A DNA stretch of 64,000 nucleotides from Dawidia cretensis (GCF_018598175.1 NZ_JAHESE010000004.1:124001-188000), one strand, 5' to 3'. Positions 9,924 to 18,185 are shown, numbered from the stretch's first letter. The notes: generated from the sequence alone by a model not told the origin. Made by a program: numbers and translations.

Positions 9924-10781
9924 TTACGCGTGCACAACCAGCTGCCTGGAAAGATCGTGAAAATACTTAGGCGACCATATTTCCAGCTTCCTGCCATCTG
10001 GAATAAACCGGATTATATCGCCTTTCACTTTCTCCATATTCACCGCGTCGATCTTCCTGGCCAGGAGCGCTCTAAAATCCTTTTCCGTAAAAGCTTCGTC
10101 GGGTAAATCTCCACTAGCCTTCGCACGTTCGACGAAGTGCCCCAGGTGCAACGATGTCTTGTTTTTTATATACCACTCAAGGTCATACCAGTCACGCCCC
10201 TTCACATTATTTTTCCATTTTCTAAACAACAACGCGTGCATTTTTCCGGCATACAAAAATGGAAGAGAAAAACACCGCACATAGAATGAAAACGGCTTTA
10301 GTAATAACTTTTCTTCTGTTTCAAAACCCGGGGGTGGGAGGGTATCTACTTCGATCTTGATTTTAATGTTTACAGGCTGACTCAAACCGGCTTGAGGAAG
10401 CACTCCTTCCAGGATAAGTTCTTTCCATATCGTCTCGGCTTTAAGAAATGCAGATTCAACCTGACTTTCAATCGTTTTCTTTTTGTCCCGGATGGAAACC
10501 TTCATGCCCAACGATTCAAATTCAGCATGGACAGCGTCCAGGTATCGATCAAGGGAAAATTCGGTATTCACTTCCAGCAGTGAGAAGTCAAGATCCTCGG
10601 AAAAACGATCGAGGTTGTAAAAAATTCGCAGCGCTGTCCCACCGTAAAAGGCTGCTTTCTCAAAGAAGCCCGCACGGTACAATCCTGCCAGGGCCACCTC
10701 CTGCATGATCTCACGAAGGGCAGCATGGGCTTCATCTTTGTTTTGAGGTTTATATTCGGCGAGCCAATCTTTTATCATCAT
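9924..10781 (-). CDS. abiEii: AbiEii-type nucleotidyltransferase toxin (type IV toxin-antitoxin)
   Basis: 285 residues of the AbiEii/AbiGii (DUF1814) family. The DNA polymerase beta-like nucleotidyltransferase signature is intact: GGTALR at 47-52 and the metal-binding SEDLDF at 61-66, followed by the family motif YAGKMHALLFRKWKNN. Members transfer nucleotides, in characterised cases to RNA, and stop growth. They act in phage abortive infection. The start overlaps the stop of the antitoxin gene as ATGA, the usual antitoxin-first order with translational coupling. All key residues are present, so the toxin looks functional. Confidence 0.92.
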   Translation of the reverse strand: MMIKDWLAEYKPQNKDEAHAALREIMQEVALAGLYRAGFFEKAAFYGGTALRIFYNLDRFSEDLDFSLLEVNTEFSLDRYLDAVHAEFESLGMKVSIRDKKKTIESQVESAFLKAETIWKELILEGVLPQAGLSQPVNIKIKIEVDTLPPPGFETEEKLLLKPFSFYVRCFSLPFLYAGKMHALLFRKWKNNVKGRDWYDLEWYIKNKTSLHLGHFVERAKASGDLPDEAFTEKDFRALLARKIDAVNMEKVKGDIIRFIPDGRKLEIWSPKYFHDLSRQLVVHA

Positions 10782-11416
10782 AAATCGCGGATAGCATCAA
10801 TCAACATTTGTAAACTTTCTTCCTTGATCGAGTGTCCGACCCAGGTAGACATTTTTTCCGTATTGAGCTCGCTTAACTTATCTTCATCCATGCGCATGTT
10901 TTCCAACAAAAACTCCCGGGCACTTTTCTTGCTCCGCAGTAGTAGGCCCGCCGTGGTAATGACTTTGTCACAGATAGCCTTTTCGGGTGACGCCACCATG
11001 GCATACTGGTCTTCCGACAGCATCTCCCGTTGTATGCCGAAGGCATAGTATGGCAAAGCGATCCTGGTATAGGTAAATGTCCCTACGGCAGTTACAAATT
11101 TGCGAGATGTTTTTGTTGTTGCCGAGGCTATTTCATAAACGCGTTCGGGGATGAAACCGTGGTATGCCAGCGCGGTCTCCATGGAAACATAACTCGGCCC
11201 CAGAATATGGTTAGCCAATAAAAAAGGCTCAGGCTTTCCGGAGTTTAGCCGCGGTCCAGCTACGTAAAGCCCTTTTTTGACTGGTTCAATAAACCCATCA
11301 CGCATCAGTTTATGAATTTTGTCGTTGGGTTGCTTGAAAGACTTCAATACAGACAGAAGCAGTTGATGCGTCAGTGGCTGATGAGCATATTGCCTGATCC
11401 GGTCTACAAAATCCAT
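10778..11416 (-). CDS. abiEi: AbiEi-type antitoxin (type IV toxin-antitoxin)
   Basis: 212 residues. The N-terminal winged-helix region (about 5-60, with LTHQLLLSVLKSFKQPNDKI and then LMRDGFIEPVKKGLYVAGP) matches the AbiEi/transcriptional-regulator antitoxin family. The C-terminal half has the family blocks around ALAYHGFIPERVYEIASAT and SPEKAICDKV. It should neutralise the AbiEii toxin without direct binding and repress its own operon. A perfect 11-bp inverted repeat lies at 11437-11465 in its promoter region, in keeping with autorepression. Confidence 0.9.
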   Translation of the reverse strand: MDFVDRIRQYAHQPLTHQLLLSVLKSFKQPNDKIHKLMRDGFIEPVKKGLYVAGPRLNSGKPEPFLLANHILGPSYVSMETALAYHGFIPERVYEIASATTKTSRKFVTAVGTFTYTRIALPYYAFGIQREMLSEDQYAMVASPEKAICDKVITTAGLLLRSKKSAREFLLENMRMDEDKLSELNTEKMSTWVGHSIKEESLQMLIDAIRDL

Positions 11417-11436
11417 AACAAATGTATTTTTTTTAC

Positions 11437-11465
11437 AAGATAATCTGTTTTTCGCAGATTATCTT
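11437..11465. promoter_or_regulatory. Candidate AbiEi operator, inverted repeat
   Basis: Perfect inverted repeat AAGATAATCTG (11437-11447) and CAGATTATCTT (11455-11465), separated by TTTTTCG, in AT-rich DNA. It lies 21-49 bases upstream of the antitoxin start. AbiEi antitoxins are known to bind inverted repeats in their own promoter. The repeat is seen directly; the binding is inferred. Confidence 0.6.
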
Positions 11466-11602
11466 ATAATAATATTACAATTTATAAGCCGAATTAGAAT
11501 ACAACTCCTGTCCAAGTTGCAAAAAAATGGTACCAACCTCCTGTTAAGTGATTTGTGTGATGAGCGTAATGCTTTGAATATCAGCCGCTAATTCGTACGG
11601 CA

Positions 11603-12403
11603 TCACATTGCTCCCAAAATTTTAGCGGCACCCATGTAGTCCAACAACTCGATCTTGTCGTTTGCGTAGAGCGCGCCAAAGCGCACAGCAATCGAGAGCA
11701 CGAGCGTATACGCGTCGTCGGGTGGCGTCATGTTCGCGCTTAGTTCCAGCGTAATCGGCGGTGCTCCGCTTTTAGCAGGATACCACGGGCTCGATACCGA
11801 CACCGGCGTATACATGCCATCGAACCATTCGGGTGGGCCATAGGCTGTCCGGGCTTCGCTATAAAGGATGTCGGGCACGATGCCGAGTACAGCCGTAACG
11901 CAAAAGAACGGTTGCTGATTAGACGGATTGAAATTAGTACCGCGAATCAGCTCCGGCAGCTCGATGTGCGCCGAGCGCGTTTCGCGCGCGATAGACCAAC
12001 GTACCGTGGGAGGCATGATCGTGTCAAAGGTGTTTTGTTTGTTTAAGGGAAAGCCCTGCAATAAGGTCGGAACGGAAGACAGCCTCAACGCTCGCTTGCC
12101 CAGCTCGCCTTCGGTGTCCTGTCGCTTGACGTGTTTTAATATACTATTCAATCGCGCCGTAATGTTATAGTTTGATATCGTGCGGTTAGCGCCGAGCATA
12201 AAGCGTACATATTTGCCCAGCGTGGCGCTGCCACCGAACTCCTGCCGATGCAAGCGATTCAGCGCATAGGATTTTGCGTTGTTGACCGTTTCTTTTTTAG
12301 GGCCGCCTTTTCGGCGCAGAATGATTTTGTCGGAGCCCTTCATTTTATAAGCGCTAAAATCGCCAAGGCTGCCGGTGAAGGTGATGTCTTTCAGAAATGC
12401 CAT
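11603..12403 (-). CDS. Conserved hypothetical protein of an accessory cassette
   Basis: 266 residues of unknown function, without signal peptide or membrane segment. Its first 67 residues align without gaps beyond position 15 to the N-terminus of the protein at 13212: a GxLG turn, then S-YK, R-KGG (32-34), R50, EFG (55-57), Gly63 and Arg67. It is therefore a distant relative of that protein. I believe the N-terminal pattern recurs in uncharacterised Bacteroidota proteins, from memory and unverified. The C-terminal part looks beta-rich. It points away from the relative at 13212, with a repeat array and a small HTH gene between them. Confidence 0.7.
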   Translation of the reverse strand: MAFLKDITFTGSLGDFSAYKMKGSDKIILRRKGGPKKETVNNAKSYALNRLHRQEFGGSATLGKYVRFMLGANRTISNYNITARLNSILKHVKRQDTEGELGKRALRLSSVPTLLQGFPLNKQNTFDTIMPPTVRWSIARETRSAHIELPELIRGTNFNPSNQQPFFCVTAVLGIVPDILYSEARTAYGPPEWFDGMYTPVSVSSPWYPAKSGAPPITLELSANMTPPDDAYTLVLSIAVRFGALYANDKIELLDYMGAAKILGAM

Positions 12404-12796
12404 ATCGTTTTTTTAAAGTTGGTTACAAAGTTCTGCGCGCGTGCCGGATAGTGCCCGCCTCCTGTTGTCCCGGCACACGCCAGGTCTACGGATGGTCCAT
12501 GGATGTTCTTACCTTTTAAAGGGTAAGAACATCCGTAGGACATCTATGGGACATTTATAGGATATCCGTTTGGATCACTCGAAGTATACGGGAAGTAGCC
12601 GGCCATTTTTCGGCAACTCCCTGGCCGCTATTAACGCCCGATCAGCCATGTTGTAAACTAACGGAAAAATATTTCAAAGAGATGTGCCAAAGACCTGTCA
12701 AAAGTGATACTACAGGTGGTTATCAGGTGTACCGGAAGTGATCGGCACGTGACAGCGAATAATATTCAGGTATATACCGCCGGGTGGCGCTGTACA
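12404..12796. promoter_or_regulatory. Structured intergenic region with repeats
   Basis: A 393-base gap between the hypothetical gene starting at 12403 and the end of the small HTH gene. It holds a GTGCCGG/CCGGCAC stem (12441-12447 and 12470-12476) and the 11-bp repeat palindrome listed separately. From about 12580 to 12796 I see no gene or clear motif. It should contain the promoter of the leftward gene at 12403. Confidence 0.5.
12481..12565. repeat. Inverted array of 11-bp repeats around a 13-bp hairpin
   Basis: Rightward of the centre, four units follow each other exactly every 11 bases: GGTAAGAACAT (12522), CCGTAGGACAT (12533), CTATGGGACAT (12544), TTATAGGATAT (12555). Leftward, the mirror-image units are ATGTTCTTACC (12503), ATGGTCCATGG (12492) and a weaker CAGGTCTACGG (12481). 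The innermost pair forms perfect 13-bp arms (12501-12513 and 12522-12534) around TTTTAAAG. An 11-bp period puts every unit on nearly the same face of the helix. This suggests cooperative protein binding (operator or iteron-like), or a structured leader of the leftward gene. Confidence 0.7.
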
Positions 12797-12994
12797 CTAT
12801 TTACTCAGATGGCGTATAACCTCGTCTTCGGAGATGCCGGTGTACTGGCAGTATTCCTGAACGGTGATAGGCTGGCCGGGTGCTTTGCCTATATCCAGGC
12901 GAATCCGGGCAATCATCGTTCGTGCCTGGCGTTCACTTCTTCCGGTCAGACGTGCGACGTCCGTTGAGTATAACATGATTCGGTCGAATTTCAT
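12797..12994 (-). CDS. Small helix-turn-helix protein of an accessory cassette
   Basis: 65 residues from the ATG at 12994; a TTG at 13000 is less likely. It begins MKFDRIMLYSTDVARLTGRS, followed by ERQARTMIARIRLDIGK and a C-terminal GISEDEVIRHLSK. The STDVARLTGRSERQARTMI segment looks like an excisionase/MerR-style recognition helix. I recall small proteins of this pattern in Bacteroidota accessory regions, unverified. It probably binds DNA. The inverted repeat at 13007-13032 immediately upstream is a natural autoregulatory site. Confidence 0.65.
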   Translation of the reverse strand: MKFDRIMLYSTDVARLTGRSERQARTMIARIRLDIGKAPGQPITVQEYCQYTGISEDEVIRHLSK

Positions 12995-13006
12995 ATTCAA
13001 ATATAC

Positions 13007-13103
13007 GGATGTATACTATTTAAGATACATCCACTGAAACGCGTTGCGGAAGTTTTATACCATTTCCGGAAGTTTTAGGAAGTTTCGGCTATCCGCGGAA
13101 GTG
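13007..13103. promoter_or_regulatory. Operator-like palindrome and phased GGAAGT repeats
   Basis: GGATGTAT (13007-13014) and ATACATCC (13025-13032) form a perfect inverted repeat just upstream of the small HTH gene. Beyond it the sequence GGAAGT recurs at 13048, 13068, 13078 and 13097, that is at about 10- or 20-base steps. The first two copies extend to CGGAAGTTTTA. The region lies between divergent genes (12994 leftward, 13212 rightward), so these may be binding sites for the HTH protein. Binding is inferred. Confidence 0.5.
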
Positions 13104-13211
13104 TCGCTTTCAAAATGAAAATATACATCGCTCTTTTGTGCTGTTGTTGCAACGACGGCTTAACCGAAGTGTGCCAGACACGACGGATCAGAAACAAGAA
13201 AATTAGTATAT

Positions 13212-13973
13212 ATGGCAAGACAAGACGGAGTACTTTTATTGAAAGGCAAGCTGGGTGGTTTGTCCTTTTACAAAACCGCGCAGGATGGACACCTGGCGCG
13301 TCAAAAGGGTGGCGTGGATGCAAAGCGCATTCGTACCGAGCCGGGCTTTGCCCGTACTCGCGAGCTCGGACCTGAATTCGGTCGCGCCGGCCAGGCGGGG
13401 CGGCTGTTGCGCACAGCGTTTCGCGCATTGGTTAGAAACTCGTCCGATAGCCGGGTGGCTAGCCGATTGACGCAAAAGTTCGTGGAGGTGATCCACGCCG
13501 ACACCACGAGCCTGCGCGGTGCGCGCAACGTAGTGGACGGCGACATGAGCAAGCTGCAGGGCTTCGAGTTTAACATCGACGGCAAGCTTCGGCAGACGTT
13601 GCTGGCGCAGTATAGCGTGGCAGTTGACCGTGCCGCAGGATCGGTGACGATCAACGTGCCGCAGTTTGTGCCGGCCGAGCTGATCGCCGCGCCCGTAGGC
13701 GCTACAAACTTCCGCCTGGTGGCAAGCGTATCGGGGCTGGACTTTGCCGGCGACCGCTACACCAGCGTGGTGGCCGAGAGCGAAGAGACCCTGACGACGC
13801 TGGAAGTGCCCGTGGCGATCAACCTGCCGCTGGAAGTCGCCGTCGGCGGCGTAAACCCGCTGGTAGTGGTGCTGGGCATCGAGTTCTCGCAGGTATGTAA
13901 CGGCGCGATGTACGCGCTCAACGACGGCGCCTTCAACGCGCTGGCCGTGGTCGCGGTGGATGCAGACGCGTAA
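13212..13973 (+). CDS. Conserved hypothetical protein of an accessory cassette
   Basis: 253 residues, no signal peptide or membrane segment. The N-terminus (GKLGGLSFYKTAQDGHLARQ, then KGG, FARTRE and EFGRAGQAGRLLR) follows a pattern I associate with uncharacterised Bacteroidota proteins encoded beside DUF5675 and holin-like genes. The middle (about 110-180) is Val/Pro-rich and beta-like. A distant relative is at 11603. The next two genes begin 5 and 154 bases after its stop. A structural or particle-related role is conceivable from the company it keeps, but there is no direct evidence. Confidence 0.72.
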   Translation: MARQDGVLLLKGKLGGLSFYKTAQDGHLARQKGGVDAKRIRTEPGFARTRELGPEFGRAGQAGRLLRTAFRALVRNSSDSRVASRLTQKFVEVIHADTTSLRGARNVVDGDMSKLQGFEFNIDGKLRQTLLAQYSVAVDRAAGSVTINVPQFVPAELIAAPVGATNFRLVASVSGLDFAGDRYTSVVAESEETLTTLEVPVAINLPLEVAVGGVNPLVVVLGIEFSQVCNGAMYALNDGAFNALAVVAVDADA

Positions 13974-13978
13974 GTGTA

Positions 13979-14131
13979 ATGGAGCTGGAACTGTTCAGGA
14001 CCTATTACCCTGACGGAACCAATGGGGAGATTCGACACGTAGGCACACCGGTGTGCCACACGATCGAGCTCCCCTCGCTCCAGAACGCCGACAGTATTGT
14101 AGTAACATGTATAACCAATAAAAAAACATGA
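13979..14131 (+). pseudogene. Truncated DUF5675-family gene
   Basis: 50 residues. The first 32 (MELELFRTYYPDGTNGE, then GTPVCHTIELP) match the N-terminus of DUF5675 proteins, which from memory are usually well over 100 residues long. After that the sequence turns to an unrelated SLQNADSIVVTCITNKKT and stops. The conserved central part, including the usual SCIPEG and ILIH blocks, is absent. An internal deletion is the simplest explanation. The remnant overlaps the next start as ATGA, so it may persist to keep the downstream gene translated. Confidence 0.65.
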
Positions 14132-14379
14132 ACATAGTAGACAGAGTAAAAGCGCCCACGCCAAAGTTCTTCCGCGTGCTGCGCGCAATCGGGCTGTCGC
14201 TGGTGGCCGCCAGTGGAGCGATCATCGCCGCACCCATCGCCGTGCCGGCGGTGCTGGTGACCGTGGCCGGATATCTCACCGTAGCGGGTACGGTGTTGAC
14301 AGCGGTGAGTCAGACGGCCGTGGAGAAAGAGGAAGGTGCGCCAGCGCCAGACGACGATCCGGAGGAGGATGTGGAGTAG
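14128..14379 (+). CDS. Small holin-like membrane protein
   Basis: 83 residues. A basic N-terminus (MNIVDRVKAPTPKFFRVLR) is followed by two Ala/Val/Gly-rich hydrophobic stretches, about 21-43 and 45-62, and a strongly acidic tail (DDDPEEDVE). The two-helix layout with a charged tail resembles phage holins, and I recall such proteins beside DUF5675 genes in Bacteroidota. It overlaps the truncated DUF5675 frame by four bases and is followed 13 bases later by a strong terminator, so it is the last gene of the cassette. Holin activity is inferred from shape only. Confidence 0.6.
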   Translation: MNIVDRVKAPTPKFFRVLRAIGLSLVAASGAIIAAPIAVPAVLVTVAGYLTVAGTVLTAVSQTAVEKEEGAPAPDDDPEEDVE

Positions 14380-14392
14380 GATGAATAGTTAG

Positions 14393-14419
14393 GCCAGGGC
14401 CCCGCGAAGGGGCCCTGGC
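14393..14419 (+). terminator. Rho-independent-type terminator hairpin
   Basis: Perfect 11-bp stem GCCAGGGCCCC (14393-14403) and GGGGCCCTGGC (14409-14419) with loop GCGAA, followed by TTT. It ends the rightward cassette and abuts the 3' end of the leftward gene at 14421. Confidence 0.8.
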
Positions 14420-14420
14420 T

Positions 14421-15404
14421 TTAGCGACGCGACACGTTCGGTGGCTCGTTCGAAACTTCATCAAATTGTCGTGTGACCGTATGTATAATGTCCGCTATCG
14501 GCTGTATACTCTTTACGTGCTCAATGGCAGGGCCGGCGCACCACACGGTTTTATAGGTAGCTCCGAACGCAGCTTTTTCAACCGCTTTCATCCCACGGAA
14601 GGCGATGAGCATTTTAGCATACTTCTTTAAGGTCTTGTTGCTATTGAGGATTAACTCTAAAAGATTAGCTTTTGTACCGAGCTGTTGAACGTAGGGTGTG
14701 TTGATGACCGTGAGCGGTGAGCCGGAGAGCTTCGTTGTCATGACAATATCTTTTTCTCCATAATCGATCATCGCCTGTTTGTATTCAGGTGTGATATCCG
14801 ATTCTTCGCACGCGATAAAAATAGTTCCGATCGACGCTCCCGCGGCACCCCAGTCGAGCACTTGTTTAAGATCTTTCCCTGTCGCAACACCACCGGCAGA
14901 AATTACGGGAATGCCGCAGTTGTTCTTTAACAGTGTCACAAGCTCATACGGCGACATTGCCCCGGCATGTCCTCCGGCCCGGTTGTTGACCGCAATCACC
15001 GCGTCTGCACCCATGGCCTCCACTTTTTTCGCGTATTTCAAGTCAACAACATCACAAAAGACTTTTATTCCTAACGGCTTGCATTGCTCAATCACTTCCT
15101 GGGGGCTACCCAGGGAAGTTATAATGAAATCAATTTTTAACTCCAGCAACGTTTTGAGTTGTGCTTTGTACTTAAGATTGGAGCGGTTTACGATGAGATT
15201 CACACCAAACGGTTTATCGGATGCTTGCCTGATCTCACGAATGGCTGCTCTAAGCTCCTCGTCCGTTCTATAATTAAGCGCCGGAAACGCCGCCGTTATG
15301 CCACTGCGCAAGGCGGCAATAACCATGCGACTATTAGAGATGAGGAACATCGGTGCTAAAATGATGGGATACCGGATTCCCAGCAGCTTGTCAAGGGTTG
15401 TCAT
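14421..15404 (-). CDS. Nitronate monooxygenase family protein
   Basis: 327 residues of the FMN-dependent nitronate monooxygenase/2-nitropropane dioxygenase family, a TIM barrel. Visible landmarks are IILAPMFLISN at the N-terminus, the phosphate-binding IPVISAGGVATG and GAAGASIGTIFIACEES, and the family motif NNRAGGHAGAMS with the usual active-site His. The normal reaction is oxidation of alkyl nitronates to carbonyl compounds and nitrite. Some relatives act as FabK-type enoyl reductases, so the substrate is open. It is a single gene, convergent with the cassette at its 3' end. Confidence 0.9.
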   Translation of the reverse strand: MTTLDKLLGIRYPIILAPMFLISNSRMVIAALRSGITAAFPALNYRTDEELRAAIREIRQASDKPFGVNLIVNRSNLKYKAQLKTLLELKIDFIITSLGSPQEVIEQCKPLGIKVFCDVVDLKYAKKVEAMGADAVIAVNNRAGGHAGAMSPYELVTLLKNNCGIPVISAGGVATGKDLKQVLDWGAAGASIGTIFIACEESDITPEYKQAMIDYGEKDIVMTTKLSGSPLTVINTPYVQQLGTKANLLELILNSNKTLKKYAKMLIAFRGMKAVEKAAFGATYKTVWCAGPAIEHVKSIQPIADIIHTVTRQFDEVSNEPPNVSRR

Positions 15405-15424
15405 TTGCCAAATATAGCAAAGCT

Positions 15425-17113
15425 TTAGTCATGTCTTTTTATGATACGACGAATAACCGTGCTGTGATCCTGGGATGTACCCGCTTTGAAGTAGTATACG
15501 CCAGCTCCCATGCCGGCGGGGTTAAATACAGCAAGATGGGTGCCCGGGGTGACATGATCCTGTTCAATGAGCGCCACGCGCTGCCCGAGCGAATTGAAGA
15601 GCTCCAGGGTGACCTGGCATGGATTGCGTACCGTATACTCCAACGTCAATTCGCTGGTAAACGGATTGGGGTATGCCGACAGGGAGAAACTCTTCTCCCG
15701 AGCTTCATCGCCTATCGCCGTGACGACAGATGGCATATTGGCGTCCAGCCAGGAAGTACGCTGACGCACCCAGTCTTTCAGCCAGTCGACTTCTTGCTGG
15801 TACGTAGCCCCCACGTAAAAGTTAGGCCAGATCTTCACGCCCAGTACAGGCCACTTCGTGAAATTGCGCCCCACGGCTTCATCATCGAGTACATTGGCAA
15901 CAGAATCGATGTAACGGTGTATAGACGATGTACTGAAAACACCGGCGCGCAACTCCGCCCACCGCAGGGAGAGGCGTTCCCTGAAATTCGGATCAGCCAA
16001 CAGACGCTTCCACCAGAACGGAATGAGAAACCCGTCATCGCCGCAAACGCTGTTGAAATTGTACATCCATCCCGATACCGGCGCTCCCTGGCAGTAGTCG
16101 GCGTTACCAAAGGCAAGATTAAAATCCCATACAGGGCCCATCACCATTTTACCTCCGTTGGAATCCTTATCCTTGTACATGAATGTGCTCAGCCTGTATC
16201 CATCTACATTCTTGCTGAGCTCGTTTATGATCAGGAAATCGACAAAAGAATTGACGTCGATATACTTCGCATAACCATTGGTCTCGTCCTGATAGGTGCT
16301 GCCGTTTAACGTGGTTTCAAAATTCCGGATGAACGTTTGAATATACTGCCGCTGTTCACTCACGATCTCATCGTGTTCAGGGTATTCGTACTGGAAAGAA
16401 ATTGACTGGTTGCCACTGCGGTTAGGCGGAGCGATCTGCGAGGAGAAACCGGTTCCGCTGTCGCCGGTGTATTTATCGATCTTCAGAATATAGCCGCCGG
16501 TAAGATCATCTCCGCTAATCTCTTCCGGGTCGAGCTTGCTGATATCAACGCGGTTCTTGTCGCGCTTGATCTTTTCGGTAAGCATGTAAATTCCCATGTA
16601 AACGTTCTCTTTTGCAGGAACTCCCTCGATCACAACATCTTTTTTCATCACCAGCTCGCAAAAGCGTGTACGCGCGGCATAACGCCCGAGGTCGCGGCCG
16701 AGCTTATAGGCTAACGCATCGCGCAGTAAGCTTTTGTCGTTGTATGTGGCGACGAGCGCCCAGTCCTCTTCCGCAGGCATGCCCAGCAAGGACGCGCTGA
16801 CGCCCTCGCCAGCATCATCGCGTAACTCCAAACCATACGGTTTCTTGGGAAAGTCCTGGGAGGTGGAGCCGCGAAGCTCGATGCCGATCTTGCCAACATA
16901 TCCATGGAAGGCATCGCTCATGTTATTACGTTGCCCGGGGCCGTTATCTATAATGCCCAGATCGGCCGTGATCTTGGGATCATCGAGAATAGCCTGGCCA
17001 TGCGTATCGATTACCAGAATGGGGAGATTGGAAGAGGTAAAATCAACCTGTCCGTATACGGAAAAACCAAAAACACAGGAGGCATACGTTAGAAAGCGTA
17101 AATAACAAAGCAT
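15425..17113 (-). CDS. Secreted CotH kinase family protein with type IX sorting domain
   Basis: 562 residues from the ATG at 17113, chosen because it gives a clean signal peptide (MLCYLRFLTYASCVFGFSVYGQ); a start at 17167 would bury it. The CotH domain covers about residues 50-430, with GIELRGSTSQDFPKKPYGLE, the ATP-site-like block around DKSLLRDALAYKLG and the catalytic-type GPVWDFNLAFGN. Residues from about 475 form a T9SS type A sorting domain (SAYPNPF, then GLVYYFKAGT-like ending GVYYFKAGT). CotH proteins in spores phosphorylate coat proteins. In Bacteroidota the targets are unknown. The product is expected at the cell surface or outside. Confidence 0.9.
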   Translation of the reverse strand: MLCYLRFLTYASCVFGFSVYGQVDFTSSNLPILVIDTHGQAILDDPKITADLGIIDNGPGQRNNMSDAFHGYVGKIGIELRGSTSQDFPKKPYGLELRDDAGEGVSASLLGMPAEEDWALVATYNDKSLLRDALAYKLGRDLGRYAARTRFCELVMKKDVVIEGVPAKENVYMGIYMLTEKIKRDKNRVDISKLDPEEISGDDLTGGYILKIDKYTGDSGTGFSSQIAPPNRSGNQSISFQYEYPEHDEIVSEQRQYIQTFIRNFETTLNGSTYQDETNGYAKYIDVNSFVDFLIINELSKNVDGYRLSTFMYKDKDSNGGKMVMGPVWDFNLAFGNADYCQGAPVSGWMYNFNSVCGDDGFLIPFWWKRLLADPNFRERLSLRWAELRAGVFSTSSIHRYIDSVANVLDDEAVGRNFTKWPVLGVKIWPNFYVGATYQQEVDWLKDWVRQRTSWLDANMPSVVTAIGDEAREKSFSLSAYPNPFTSELTLEYTVRNPCQVTLELFNSLGQRVALIEQDHVTPGTHLAVFNPAGMGAGVYYFKAGTSQDHSTVIRRIIKRHD

Positions 17114-17321
17114 AGACTGTAAATTGAATTCAGTACAACTTACGCTTTTGTCGTCAGCTTTTAACATGCTTCACGTTACTATGCTTCTTTTCAACATGTC
17201 CAATCTTTTGCCATTGCCAGGCCGCGTCAATTGATTTGATAACCTTCGCAGGCTGTTTAGAGAATCAACTTGGGAGTGCCCCGCGATAACCGGCGCTAAA
17301 TTCATATCTTCGGACCACTGT

Positions 17322-18185
17322 ATGGAAAGTATGGAGCGTTTTCTGGACCGCTTTAAGCAAAACCGCAAGCTGGCTATTCGCATGGTGTCGCCGGGCTTTG
17401 GCCACCTGTCGTCGCAGGTGGTGTCTGCATTTGGTCCCACGCACCGGAATGCGCATTACTTTTTTCTCCTGATGCTGCAGGGCAGTGCCCGCCACGTGAT
17501 CGACCTGCAGCCGTACGATGTTGGTAACAACGAATTGCTTTTTATTCTGCCGAACCAGATTCATGAGCTGCCCAAAGCGAAAAGGGGAGGAGACTATTTT
17601 AAGATCGGGTTTGATGAGAACTGCCTTGCGTTGTTGCCCCGGCAATATCCTTTCCTGGTCAACCCGCTAAACAGTCAAAAGATTCACCTGACACCCGCTG
17701 CGGTCGCCAGGCTAAAACCGATCGCGGAGATCTTGCTCGGTTTATTAAGCACGATGGACGGTGATCCCGAGTTGATCGTGGCACATTTGAACAGCCTGTT
17801 AACAGAGATCAACACCGCGTATTTTGCGGCCGACAAAAGCCCTGCAGACAGCAAGCTCTCTAAATACATTGCGTTTAAAGTCTTTGTCGAAAACAACCTG
17901 ACCGACCACCCGAAAGTGGAAGCCATTGCGGAAGAGCTTGCGCTGAATCCGAACAGCTTATATACCATCGTAAAACACTACTCCGGTCAATCGCCGAAAG
18001 AATTTATGACCCACCGCCTGATCCTCGAGGCCCGGCGCCGGTTGTATTATGGTGAAAGTACTTCGGTTAAAGAGCTTGCCTTCGAGCTGGGCTTCAGCGA
18101 TCCCGATTATTTCTCCCGCTTATTTAAAAAGGTCACGGGCCAGACCGTGGCGGCCTTCTTCCAGGATTTGTCCAGCAACGAATAG
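17322..18185 (+). CDS. AraC-family transcriptional regulator
   Basis: 287 residues. The N-terminal cupin-like sensing domain is about 1-140, and the C-terminal double HTH about 185-287. The second HTH is clear: SVKELAFELGFSDPDYFSRL, then FKKVTGQTVAAF. The first is around VEAIAEELALNPNSLYTIV. It is followed 61 bases later by the aldo/keto reductase on the same strand, which is its most likely target. The divergent CotH gene shares the 208-base upstream region. Confidence 0.92.
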   Translation: MESMERFLDRFKQNRKLAIRMVSPGFGHLSSQVVSAFGPTHRNAHYFFLLMLQGSARHVIDLQPYDVGNNELLFILPNQIHELPKAKRGGDYFKIGFDENCLALLPRQYPFLVNPLNSQKIHLTPAAVARLKPIAEILLGLLSTMDGDPELIVAHLNSLLTEINTAYFAADKSPADSKLSKYIAFKVFVENNLTDHPKVEAIAEELALNPNSLYTIVKHYSGQSPKEFMTHRLILEARRRLYYGESTSVKELAFELGFSDPDYFSRLFKKVTGQTVAAFFQDLSSNE

